From: Sphingomonas sp. PAMC 26605
GTDB lineage: Bacteria; Pseudomonadota; Alphaproteobacteria; Sphingomonadales; Sphingomonadaceae
Assembly (NCBI RefSeq): GCF_000241485.1
Contig: NZ_JH584241.1
Location: forward strand, 3,368,369 to 3,432,368
Reading direction: 5' to 3'
DNA length: 64,000 nt
Made by a program: the position numbers and the translations under genes. Below, piece after piece: positions 18,627-26,598 of the stretch; the stretch's first letter is position 1; the number at the start of each line of letters is the position of its first letter. The notes under the pieces were generated by a model that did not search any database, was not told the origin of the DNA, and worked only from the letters and a program-made list of their open reading frames with translations.

Positions 18627-20206
18627 GCGATTTCCTGGACTGGTGAGAGGGGGCCGCCGATCCTTCGTCCCGAACCGGCAGGCGCGGCGCAAACGATGAA
18701 GGCGACCAGCGTGGCGATGCACAACTGGAACGGAAACGACAGCGTGCGCAGCACGCCTGGCAGGCCGATCGCGCTGGCGATGCCCGGCTGAAGCAACAGC
18801 ACCGTGACAAAGCCGATCAGCAAAGCGGCGATCACCGACCCCGTCGTCCCGCGCCCGGTGAACAGAGCGGTGAAATATACGCCGAGGAGCCCGGCATAGG
18901 TGAACACCATCACCTGCAGTGCGAATTCGAGCAGCCCCATGCTGCTGTAGCGCTGCCAATAATAGGACACGACCGCCATCGCGAACATCGCCACTCCGAT
19001 CACGCCCATCCCGACACGCCCCGCCTGGACATAATGCTGCTCGGCGGCGTCGCCGCGCCGTTCGCGCCACGGCCGGTAGAAATCCTGCACCAGCACCGAG
19101 GACATCGCGTTGAGCGCCGAGTTGGTCGTCGCCACCGCCGCCGCACAGATGCCCACGGTGACGAGCCCGCGCAAGCCGCCGGGAAGCTGGGTGAGGATGT
19201 AGTGCATAAAGATGCTGATCTTCTCGCCGCCGAAGCGGTTGTCCGCCGCCGCGGTCGTGCCGCCCATCAGATCGGGGCGGTCATAGAAGACATAGAGCAG
19301 CAGTCCGATCACGATGAACATCCCGACCACCGGGACCGTCGCCAGCACCGACAGATAGAGGCTGCGCGCGCCGGTCTTGGCGTCCTTGCACGATAGCAGC
19401 CGCTGCGTCGTATCCTGGTCCATCCCGGCATTGGCGATGTAGAGCAAGGCGAGCCCGGTGACGACCGCGAGCAGCGAGAAGGGCTTCGACAGATCGAGCG
19501 ACAGATCGAACACGCGGAGCTTGTCGATCCCCTCAGGCGTATGCCGCAGCCCCGCGATGATATCGGCGGTCGAGGCGGGGATCGACAGCCGCAGGAACAC
19601 CAGCACCGCGATCGCCGAGCCGAGATACACGACGAACTGGATGAGGTCGTTCCACAACACCGATTTCAACCCGCCGACGAAAGTGAACAGCACGCTCGCC
19701 ACCACCAGCACCGCCGCCGCGATCATGATGCCCTGCGCATCGACACTGCCGGTGATGACCATCGCCAGCGCGATCGCCGCGAGATAGACGCGCGCGCCGC
19801 CGGCGAACACGCGCCCGACGAGGAACATGCCCCCCGCCCAACGCGTCGCCGTTGCACTGAAGCGCAGCGTGAGCAGTTCGTACGCCGTGGTCGCCTTGAT
19901 CGCATAGAAGCGCGGGATCATCACGTGCGCGACGAAGATCGCGCCGATCAGGCCGCCGATATTGCCGCTGAGATAGGTCAGGTCGCCGTGATAGCCATAA
20001 TCCGGCCCACCGAGGAAGGTCGCGGCGGATTGCGTCGCCGACAGGACCGAGATCGCCGCGAGCCATGACGGCACATTGCCGCCCGCCAGAAAGTAATCCC
20101 GCGCCGAGCTGGTCTTGCGCGGCGTGAAGATCCAGCCGCCTGCCACGAGCAGCAGCAGATAGGCCGCGATCACCAGCCAGTCCGCGGTCGAGAAGGGCAG
20201 CATCAT
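18623..20206 (-). CDS. Sodium:solute symporter (SSS family), amino-sugar uptake candidate
   Basis: 527-aa inner-membrane symporter with about 13-14 helices. It opens STADWLVIAAYLLLLVAGGW and DYFLAGGNVPSW, typical of SGLT-like sugar carriers, with FTFVGGLKSVLWNDLIQ in helix 5-6 and NAGMDQDTTQRLLSCKD further on. Start at 20206 (MMLPFS) has GGAGACC about 7 bases upstream. It sits between the TonB receptor and murQ, overlapping murQ, so its likely cargo is MurNAc, anhydroMurNAc or GlcNAc that crossed the outer membrane. It would provide a second inner-membrane route beside the AmpG-like permease at 1-2.4 kb. Substrate is inferred from context. Confidence 0.88.
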   Translation of the reverse strand: MMLPFSTADWLVIAAYLLLLVAGGWIFTPRKTSSARDYFLAGGNVPSWLAAISVLSATQSAATFLGGPDYGYHGDLTYLSGNIGGLIGAIFVAHVMIPRFYAIKATTAYELLTLRFSATATRWAGGMFLVGRVFAGGARVYLAAIALAMVITGSVDAQGIMIAAAVLVVASVLFTFVGGLKSVLWNDLIQFVVYLGSAIAVLVFLRLSIPASTADIIAGLRHTPEGIDKLRVFDLSLDLSKPFSLLAVVTGLALLYIANAGMDQDTTQRLLSCKDAKTGARSLYLSVLATVPVVGMFIVIGLLLYVFYDRPDLMGGTTAAADNRFGGEKISIFMHYILTQLPGGLRGLVTVGICAAAVATTNSALNAMSSVLVQDFYRPWRERRGDAAEQHYVQAGRVGMGVIGVAMFAMAVVSYYWQRYSSMGLLEFALQVMVFTYAGLLGVYFTALFTGRGTTGSVIAALLIGFVTVLLLQPGIASAIGLPGVLRTLSFPFQLCIATLVAFIVCAAPAGSGRRIGGPLSPVQEIA

Positions 20207-20300
20207 CGAAACCGGTCTCCGGGTCGGCACCAAGGCGGTCCGGACCTCGCGAACATGAAACGCGCCCGGCCGCCGCTTCCGGCGACCGGGTAGGCAGGCC

Positions 20301-23048
20301 TTAGATCTTCGCGCTCAGCGTGAAGCCGATCGTGCGGCCCAGGATATCATACGTATCGGGGAAGGTGTTGAACACGCCGCCGGTCGAAACCCGCGGCGGA
20401 TCCCGGTCGAGCAGATTGTAGATCCCCGCGCTCATCGTCACCATATCGGTGAACTGATACGAGGCCGACAGATCGAAGGTGTTCTGCGCGGCGATCGTCT
20501 CGGTCGATCCGACCGTGCTCGAGCGGACCTTGCCGATCCGCTGCCAGTCGAACTGGATCACGCCCTTGTCGAACAGCATGCCGATGCCGGCGGTGTGGCG
20601 GTAATCGGGCTGGACCAGCGTGGTGCCGTCGCTCGAACAGGTCGCGCCGAACGTGCCCTTGCACTGGATCGCCGAGACGGTCGAGTTGGCCTGGATCTCG
20701 TACGAGGTGACGATATTGCCCTGATAGCTCAGCCGGATCCCGGCGCCCGGCAGCCAGTCGCGGCGCAGCGTATAGCTCGCCGAGATATCGAAGCCGCGCT
20801 GCAGCAGGCGGCCGAGATTCTGGTTGTTGACGAAGGCGTCGGCGAACGTCCCATTGGCGTTGCGCGTGACGAGCCCGCACAGCGGGTTGCCCGCGGTCGG
20901 ATTGGTGACGTAGCAGCTGGTGATCGCCGCGATCGGCTGGATCACGCCGACCGCGCCCTTCAGATCGAGCTGATACCAGTCGACCGTCAGGTTGAAGCCC
21001 GGCAGGAAGGTCGGCGTGAACACCGCGCCCGCAGTGGTGGTGAAGCCGGTCTCGGGCTGGATGTCGGGGTTGCCGCCGTAATAGTAATTCCCGGTGAGAT
21101 AGCCCGGCGCGGTCGAGTTGGTCGACCCCACCGCCGGCGCGCCGAAGCGCGCGCATTGCGCGGCGTTGCCGGTGCCGATCACGCACGGATCACCGCCGTA
21201 GCGTGGCTTGAGGCGATCGACCGTGACGAGATTGCTGAACGGCAGCGAGGAAACGCCGCCGGCGAACTCGCCGAAATTGGGAGTGCGCAGCACGCGCTGA
21301 TAGGTGCCGCGCAGCCGCAGATTGCGATCGATCGCCCAATTGCCCTCGACCTTCCACGTGCCGTGCGTGCCGAACAGATTGTAGTCGGACAGGCGATACG
21401 CGCCGCCGATGTCGAGCTTGCGGATCAGCGGCAGATTCTTGAGCAGCGGGATCAGGACCTCGCCGTACAGCTCCTTCACGTCGAACTGGCCGCTATACGC
21501 CGCCTGAACGCCCTCGCGGTACGTATTGCCGCTGAGCAGCGCGGCGTCCTGACCGATGTCGGCGGTCTCGCGGCGATATTCGGCGCCGACCGCGAAGCCG
21601 ATCGGCCCGGCCGGCAGCGAGAACAGCTCTTCCAGCGATCCGCTCAGCGTGGCGGCGGTGACGAACTGGTCACGCTTGCGGTTGAAGCCGTTGATGTCGC
21701 TGCCCAGCGCCGACGCCAAACCGGCCTGGTTCGGCCCGAAGATGTTCACCGTATTGACGATCGACGCGAAAGTGTTCGCGCCGCTGGCATTGGCGACGAG
21801 GCCGTCGCCGGTGATCAGCGTATGCTCGGTCGAGCGGCCGTATTGCGCGTAGACGTTCCACTTGATCTTGTCGGTCAGCGGACCGCGCAAGCCCGTCTGG
21901 ACCTGCAGCGTGTTGCGCTCGGTCGCATAGGTGATCAGCCCGAGCTCGGCGAGCGAGCGCGACACGTTGACCTGCGCCGCGCCATTGACGAAGGTCAGCT
22001 GGTTGCGGATGTCATTGGTCAGGAACGGGTTGTTCTGCGCGATCGACACCGTTCCGCTGACCGAGGCGGGCGTCGCGCCGGGCGTGCCGGTTTCCTCGGT
22101 GCGCGTGTTGGTAAACATCGCGCGGCCATAGATCTCGACCTGCGGGGTGATCTCGTATTTGTAGAGCGCGGCGACGTTGATCCGCTTGAGCGGCGAGATC
22201 AAAGGATAGCTGTCCGAGATGTTCGACGTTGCCGATGGGGTGGTAGTGAACGCGCCCGCATCGGTGAAACCGAACTTGCGGCCGCTCGCCACGTCGGTGA
22301 AGACGCCGCCGACGCTCGGGATCGTCTGGTTCGGGGTCGCCGCCCATCGGCGCTGGCCCGCCTGGATGGCGTCACGCTGCGTATAGTCCGCCGCAACGAC
22401 AAGGTTGCCGCGGTCGCCGAGCCCGGTGCCGAACATGATCGACCCGCCATATTGCGCACCGCCATTGACCGACAGGCGCGCGCTGGTGCTGCCGCGCAGT
22501 CCCTTGAAGTCGTCGTTGAGGATGAAGTTGACCACGCCCGCGACCGCGTCCGCCCCGTAGACCGCGGCGGCGCCGCCGGTCAGCACGTCGACGCGCTTGA
22601 TCAGCGACGCCGGGATGGCGTTGACGTCGACCGAGTTGCGGAAGCTGAACGGCGCGCCGCGTGTGCCGTCGATCAGCACGAGCGAACGGCTCTGGCCGAA
22701 GTTGCGCAGTTCGAGCACTTGCGCGCCGAACGCGTCGCTCCCCTGCGACCCCTGCCGCACGCCGCCGGAAAGCTGCGGGATCTTGGTCGAGAAATCCTCG
22801 ATCGTCAGCGCGGACTGGAGCCGGATCTGTTGCTCGTTGGTGGAGGCGACCGGGCTGCTCGACGTGAGGCCCGGCAGCGCGATGCGCGTGCCGGTGACGA
22901 CGATATCGCTGCCTTCAGCGGGCGCGTTGGGGGTTTGCGTTGCAGGCTGGCCAGCCGATGGATCGGCGGTCTGGGCGAATGCGGGAGCATGGAGCAGTGC
23001 CGCGGTGAGGCCGGCGAGCGCCACGCCGCTCTTGTGAAACTTGCCCAT
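20301..23048 (-). CDS. TonB-dependent outer-membrane receptor (amino-sugar/muropeptide candidate)
   Basis: 915-aa outer-membrane receptor. Signal peptide ends AFAQ (about residue 26), then a short Pro/Asn-rich linker and a plug starting at DIVVTGTRI, with LRNFGQSRSLVLIDGTR, the same subfamily as the receptor at 3848-6916. The barrel follows and the chain ends LGRTIGFTLSAKI. Start at 23048 is preferred over 23069 because GAAGGG lies 6 bases upstream and it begins the signal peptide. It is flanked by anmK (87 bp upstream) and the sodium symporter (94 bp downstream), so the ligand is probably a cell-wall sugar or muropeptide. Confidence 0.93.
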   Translation of the reverse strand: MGKFHKSGVALAGLTAALLHAPAFAQTADPSAGQPATQTPNAPAEGSDIVVTGTRIALPGLTSSSPVASTNEQQIRLQSALTIEDFSTKIPQLSGGVRQGSQGSDAFGAQVLELRNFGQSRSLVLIDGTRGAPFSFRNSVDVNAIPASLIKRVDVLTGGAAAVYGADAVAGVVNFILNDDFKGLRGSTSARLSVNGGAQYGGSIMFGTGLGDRGNLVVAADYTQRDAIQAGQRRWAATPNQTIPSVGGVFTDVASGRKFGFTDAGAFTTTPSATSNISDSYPLISPLKRINVAALYKYEITPQVEIYGRAMFTNTRTEETGTPGATPASVSGTVSIAQNNPFLTNDIRNQLTFVNGAAQVNVSRSLAELGLITYATERNTLQVQTGLRGPLTDKIKWNVYAQYGRSTEHTLITGDGLVANASGANTFASIVNTVNIFGPNQAGLASALGSDINGFNRKRDQFVTAATLSGSLEELFSLPAGPIGFAVGAEYRRETADIGQDAALLSGNTYREGVQAAYSGQFDVKELYGEVLIPLLKNLPLIRKLDIGGAYRLSDYNLFGTHGTWKVEGNWAIDRNLRLRGTYQRVLRTPNFGEFAGGVSSLPFSNLVTVDRLKPRYGGDPCVIGTGNAAQCARFGAPAVGSTNSTAPGYLTGNYYYGGNPDIQPETGFTTTAGAVFTPTFLPGFNLTVDWYQLDLKGAVGVIQPIAAITSCYVTNPTAGNPLCGLVTRNANGTFADAFVNNQNLGRLLQRGFDISASYTLRRDWLPGAGIRLSYQGNIVTSYEIQANSTVSAIQCKGTFGATCSSDGTTLVQPDYRHTAGIGMLFDKGVIQFDWQRIGKVRSSTVGSTETIAAQNTFDLSASYQFTDMVTMSAGIYNLLDRDPPRVSTGGVFNTFPDTYDILGRTIGFTLSAKI

Positions 23049-23135
23049 CGTTTTCCCTTCGTTTTCCATGTCCCTCGGCCGTATCGGCGCCCGTCCTTGG
23101 TGCGGAGCGTGTCGATATCGGCGTCATGCGTGGCG

Positions 23136-24275
23136 TCAGATGACCACATAGTCTCGAAATTGTAAAGTACCGGTATTTGATTGGTCCCCATCTTCGGCAC
23201 TTGAAATCCTCGGTCGCCAAAGCGTGCCGCCGCTCAGCGGCGCGGCAACGCCGGTCGTGCCGGGATAGGTCAGCGGGAGGCCACGCTGGCTGCGCACGGC
23301 CAGGAACGCCATTGCCTCGGCCTCGATGAAATCGCTCCGCAAACCTAGCGCGTCGGCGGTCTCACACACGCCGAGGCGATCGCGCAGCGCCTGCAACAGC
23401 ACCGGATTGTGACAGCCCCACAGCTTCGGCACGGCCGGCAAGCTGCTAGCGGCGAGCGCAACCGAATCGGCAGTGAACGCGGTCAGCGTCGCCGCCGCAT
23501 CCTCGAGCGAACAGGCCATGGTCCAATCGAGCGGGAAGTCGTAGCGGTCGAGCGACTTCGCGCCTTGCGCACGAAAATAGTCGTGCGAGATCAGCTCGGC
23601 GAGCACCGTTACCTCGACACGCCCGGCGGCGGCGAAGCGCCCACCATCATCATAGCGCCCGGCGCCATGCGCCTGCACGACCTGATCGATCAAACCGTTG
23701 GCCGGCCCGGTGTCGAAGGCGACCAAGCCGCCATCGGCGCCGATAAAGGTAAGGTTGGCGACACCGCCGAGGTTGAGAAACGCCACCGGTCCCGCAAGCC
23801 CCAACCGGTCCGCCAACGCCGCATGATAGGCCGGAACCAAGGGCGCGCCCTGCCCGCCCGCGGCCAGGTCGTCCTGCCGCATCTGACCGACGACGGGCGT
23901 GTGCAGCGCATCGGCCAGCGCCTGCACATCGCCGAGCTGCACCGACAGCTGCCGCTCAGGTCGATGCAACACGGTCTGCCCATGAAACCCGATCAGATCC
24001 GGTCTCCGCTCCGCCGCCGCGATGACGCGCTCGGCCGCGCGCAGATGCGCGTCCAGCACCGCGGCCGCCACGCCTTCGAAAGACGGGGGCGCATCGCCGA
24101 ACCCGTTCCAGGCGAGCGCATCCGCGGTGCCGCGCTCGATCGTCGCACGCTCGGCATCGGTGAAGGGGGCAAGATATGCCGGCCCGAACGCATGGATACG
24201 CTCGCCATCGGTCTCGACCATCGCGGCGTCGACGCCATCAAGCGAGGTGCCGCTCATGAACCCCAGAACCAGCAT
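23136..24275 (-). CDS. anmK: Anhydro-N-acetylmuramic acid kinase (AnmK)
   Basis: 379-aa sugar kinase that cleaves and phosphorylates 1,6-anhydroMurNAc to MurNAc-6P, the substrate of MurQ. Hallmarks: GFMSGTSLDGVDAA at residues 5-18, GFHGQTVLHRP, LNLGGVANLTFIG, DTGPANGLIDQ and a C-terminal EAEAMAFLAVR. A GGGGAG site lies about 7 bases upstream of the ATG. The conserved fold ends near TGVAAPLSGGTLW; the last 22 residues look unconserved and run over the promoter region of the next gene. It heads the minus-strand amino-sugar unit, divergent (128 bp) from the SIS-nagA operon. Confidence 0.96.
   Translation of the reverse strand: MLVLGFMSGTSLDGVDAAMVETDGERIHAFGPAYLAPFTDAERATIERGTADALAWNGFGDAPPSFEGVAAAVLDAHLRAAERVIAAAERRPDLIGFHGQTVLHRPERQLSVQLGDVQALADALHTPVVGQMRQDDLAAGGQGAPLVPAYHAALADRLGLAGPVAFLNLGGVANLTFIGADGGLVAFDTGPANGLIDQVVQAHGAGRYDDGGRFAAAGRVEVTVLAELISHDYFRAQGAKSLDRYDFPLDWTMACSLEDAAATLTAFTADSVALAASSLPAVPKLWGCHNPVLLQALRDRLGVCETADALGLRSDFIEAEAMAFLAVRSQRGLPLTYPGTTGVAAPLSGGTLWRPRISSAEDGDQSNTGTLQFRDYVVI
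23159..23185 (-). promoter_or_regulatory. Candidate promoter/operator of the TonB receptor-symporter-murQ unit
   Basis: On the minus strand a TACAAT (-10-like) occurs at 23164-23159, and immediately upstream is the 8-bp palindrome TACCGGTA (23168-23175) within a wider, imperfect symmetry, followed by ACCAATC (23185-23179). The reverse word GATTGGT recurs at 24386-24392 before the divergent SIS gene. This is the layout of a repressor site over a promoter. No good -35 box was found, and the link to the GntR regulator is inference. Confidence 0.35.
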
Positions 24276-24403
24276 GGACCGCTCCCCTTCCCACCGTGGA
24301 CGACGTCTGTAATCTCTGGCACCGCGCTATCATCGCTACCGCGCGCCATGCAACCACATACAGTCCACTTGCGCCTTAACCGCCAGATTGGTATTGTCGC
24401 ATC
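24276..24403. promoter_or_regulatory. Divergent promoter region, anmK / SIS deaminase
   Basis: 128 bp between two divergent starts; it must hold promoters for both halves of the amino-sugar locus. A word ATTGGTATTGTCGC (from 24387) is similar to the left half of the known HutC/NagR type operator. It overlaps the start region of the SIS gene, which has no visible Shine-Dalgarno sequence. Operator assignment is tentative. Confidence 0.35.
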
Positions 24404-25456
24404 ATGTCGCTATCGAAACCCGTCACCACCAAAATGGCCGAGGAAGCGCGCGAGGCGCCGGCCAGGGCCGCCGAGCAACTTCGGCGCAATGCCGCGCTCG
24501 TCCGCGAGGCGGGGCAGCGTCTGCGCGCTCTCGCACCGCCCTTCGCCGCCACGCTCGCCCGCGGCAGTTCGGACCAGGCGGCGGCGTTCGCCAAGTTCGT
24601 GTTCGAAACGCATGTCGCGATGCCGACGCTCAGCCAGGCCCCATCGATCGGCTCGCTCTATCACGCGACCTCGCCGCGGTTCGACGGCGTGCCGCTGATC
24701 GCGATCTCGCAGTCGGGCCGCAGTCCCGACCTGCTCGCCGCCGCCGAGGACGCACGCCGCCAAGGCGCGATCGTGATCGCGGTGGTGAACGATACCGCGT
24801 CGCCGCTCGCCGACCTCGCCGAGATCGTCATCCCGGTCCATGCCGGCCCCGAGACCAGCGTCGCCGCGACCAAGAGCTTCGTCTGCACGCTCGTCGCGCT
24901 CGCGCATCTCGCGGCGGAATGGAGCGGCGACGCGGGCCTGCTCGCCGCGCTCGAAACCACCGGCGCGGTGCTCGAAGAGGCGGCGAACGCCGATTGGACG
25001 TCGGCCGTCCCACTGCTGCGCGCGGCGCAGACGATGCTCGTGCTCGGGCGCGGGCCGACGCTGCCGATCGCGGGCGAGGCGGCGCTCAAACTGAAGGAAA
25101 CTTCGGGGCTGCACGCCGAGGCGTTCAGCAGCGCCGAAGTCGCGCATGGCCCGATGCGGCTCGTCGGCGCAGGCGATCCGGTGCTCGTGCTCGCGCCGCT
25201 CGACGTCGCACGCGAAGGGCTGGTCGAACGCCTCGCCGATTTCGCCGAGCGCGGCGCGAAGCTGATCGTCGCCGGCATGTCCGACGGGACCGCGCCGGGC
25301 GCGATCGTCCTGCCGTTCCGCGAAGATCTGCATCCCGTGCTCGGCGCGATCGCGCAAATCCAGAGCTTCTACGGCCTGGCCGAAGCGCTCGCGCTCGCGC
25401 GCGGGCTCGATCCGGATCGACCGCCGCACCTCAACAAGGTAACGCGTACGCTATGA
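24404..25456 (+). CDS. SIS-domain glucosamine-6-phosphate deaminase (NagB-II / GlmS-isomerase type)
   Basis: 350 aa with two SIS domains, the GlmS isomerase half without the glutaminase domain. Motifs: ARGSSDQAA (first sugar-phosphate loop, about 50-58), ISQSGRSPD (about 100-108), AATKSF, KLKETSGLHAEAFSSAEVAHGP and the C-terminal LNKVTRTL that closes GlmS-type active sites. In bacteria that carry nagA next to this type of gene, it acts as a deaminase giving fructose-6P and ammonia. It is translationally coupled to nagA. There is no clear ribosome-binding site before the ATG, so a leaderless message or the ATG at 24434 are alternatives. Confidence 0.88.
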   Translation: MSLSKPVTTKMAEEAREAPARAAEQLRRNAALVREAGQRLRALAPPFAATLARGSSDQAAAFAKFVFETHVAMPTLSQAPSIGSLYHATSPRFDGVPLIAISQSGRSPDLLAAAEDARRQGAIVIAVVNDTASPLADLAEIVIPVHAGPETSVAATKSFVCTLVALAHLAAEWSGDAGLLAALETTGAVLEEAANADWTSAVPLLRAAQTMLVLGRGPTLPIAGEAALKLKETSGLHAEAFSSAEVAHGPMRLVGAGDPVLVLAPLDVAREGLVERLADFAERGAKLIVAGMSDGTAPGAIVLPFREDLHPVLGAIAQIQSFYGLAEALALARGLDPDRPPHLNKVTRTL

Positions 25457-26598
25457 CCCGGATCGCTCTCACCGGCGCGCGCATCGTGCTGGCCGATCGC
25501 ATCGTCGAGCGACAGGCGCTCATTCTCGACGACGCGCGGATCGTGGGGCTTTCCGCGGACGTTCCCGACGAGTGCGAGCAGCACGACCTTGGCGGCGGCT
25601 GGCTGCTCCCCGGCTTCATCGACACGCAAGTCAATGGCGGCGGCGACGTGCTGTTCAACGATGCGCCGACGCTCGCCGGGATTCGCACGATCGCCGAAGC
25701 GCATCGGCGCTATGGCACCACCGGTCTGTTGCCGACGCTGATCAGCGACCGCGCCCCGGTCGTCGAGGCCGCGATCGCGGCGGGCGAGGACGCGCTCGCG
25801 GCGGGCGTGCCCGGCGTTCTCGGCGTCCATATCGAAGGGCCGCACCTCAATCCCGGCAAGAAGGGCATCCACGATGCCGCGCGCTTCAGCACGATCGACC
25901 CGGACGCGCTCGCACGGCTGACCGCGCCGTCGCGCGGGCGCCGGATCGTCACGCTCGCGCCCGAACTGGCGCCGGCCGGCGCGGTGCGCGCATTGGCCGA
26001 GGCGGGCATCCTGGTCTGCGCCGGCCATTCGCTGGCCGATTACGGCCAGACGCGCGCGGCGCTGGCGGAAGGCCTGGCGGGCTTCACGCATCTGTTCAAC
26101 GCGATGACGCAATTCCTCAGCCGCGATCCCGGCATGGTCGGCGCGGCGCTCGAGGATCGCGCCAGCCATTTCGGTCTGATCGTCGACGGGTTGCACGTCC
26201 ATCCCGCGGCGCTGCGAGTCGCCATGCTCGCGCGTGGTGTCGAGGGGATCATGCTGGTCACCGACGCGATGCCGCCGGTGGGGGGCGAACGCGATCATTT
26301 CACGCTGATGGGGCAGGACATCGCCGTCGTCGGCGGCACGTGCCGCGGTCCCGACGGGACGCTGGCAGGCTCGGCGCTGACGATGGCACAGGCGTTTCGC
26401 AATGCGATCGACATGATGGGGTGCGATATCGTCACCGCCTCGCGAATGGCGAGCGGAAACCCCGCCGCCTTCCTGCGGCTCGACCGGGAAACCGGCGCGA
26501 TCGCCCCCGGGCTGCGCGCCGATCTCGTCCATCTCGACGACACGCGCCGGGTGACCGCGACCTGGATCGCCGGCGCCCGCGCGTCCCACGCCGAATGA
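25453..26598 (+). CDS. nagA: N-acetylglucosamine-6-phosphate deacetylase (NagA)
   Basis: 381-aa cytoplasmic amidohydrolase converting GlcNAc-6P to GlcN-6P. It shows DTQVNGGGD after the first beta strand, HIEGPHLNPGKKGIH (metal-ligand Glu), AGHSLAD, FTHLFNAMTQ and the catalytic Asp in LVTDAMPPVG, all NagA signatures. Length is standard. Overlaps the SIS deaminase upstream and the GH84 gene downstream by ATGA in both cases. It takes GlcNAc-6P from both MurQ and the GlcNAc kinase encoded nearby. Confidence 0.97.
   Translation: MTRIALTGARIVLADRIVERQALILDDARIVGLSADVPDECEQHDLGGGWLLPGFIDTQVNGGGDVLFNDAPTLAGIRTIAEAHRRYGTTGLLPTLISDRAPVVEAAIAAGEDALAAGVPGVLGVHIEGPHLNPGKKGIHDAARFSTIDPDALARLTAPSRGRRIVTLAPELAPAGAVRALAEAGILVCAGHSLADYGQTRAALAEGLAGFTHLFNAMTQFLSRDPGMVGAALEDRASHFGLIVDGLHVHPAALRVAMLARGVEGIMLVTDAMPPVGGERDHFTLMGQDIAVVGGTCRGPDGTLAGSALTMAQAFRNAIDMMGCDIVTASRMASGNPAAFLRLDRETGAIAPGLRADLVHLDDTRRVTATWIAGARASHAE

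Noticed and set aside
17736..19070. Longer start for MurQ
   Set aside because: The extra 148 residues lie within the symporter gene; ATG 18626 matches the MurQ N-terminus.
20595..23165. 856-aa plus-strand frame
   Set aside because: Antisense shadow of the second TonB receptor.
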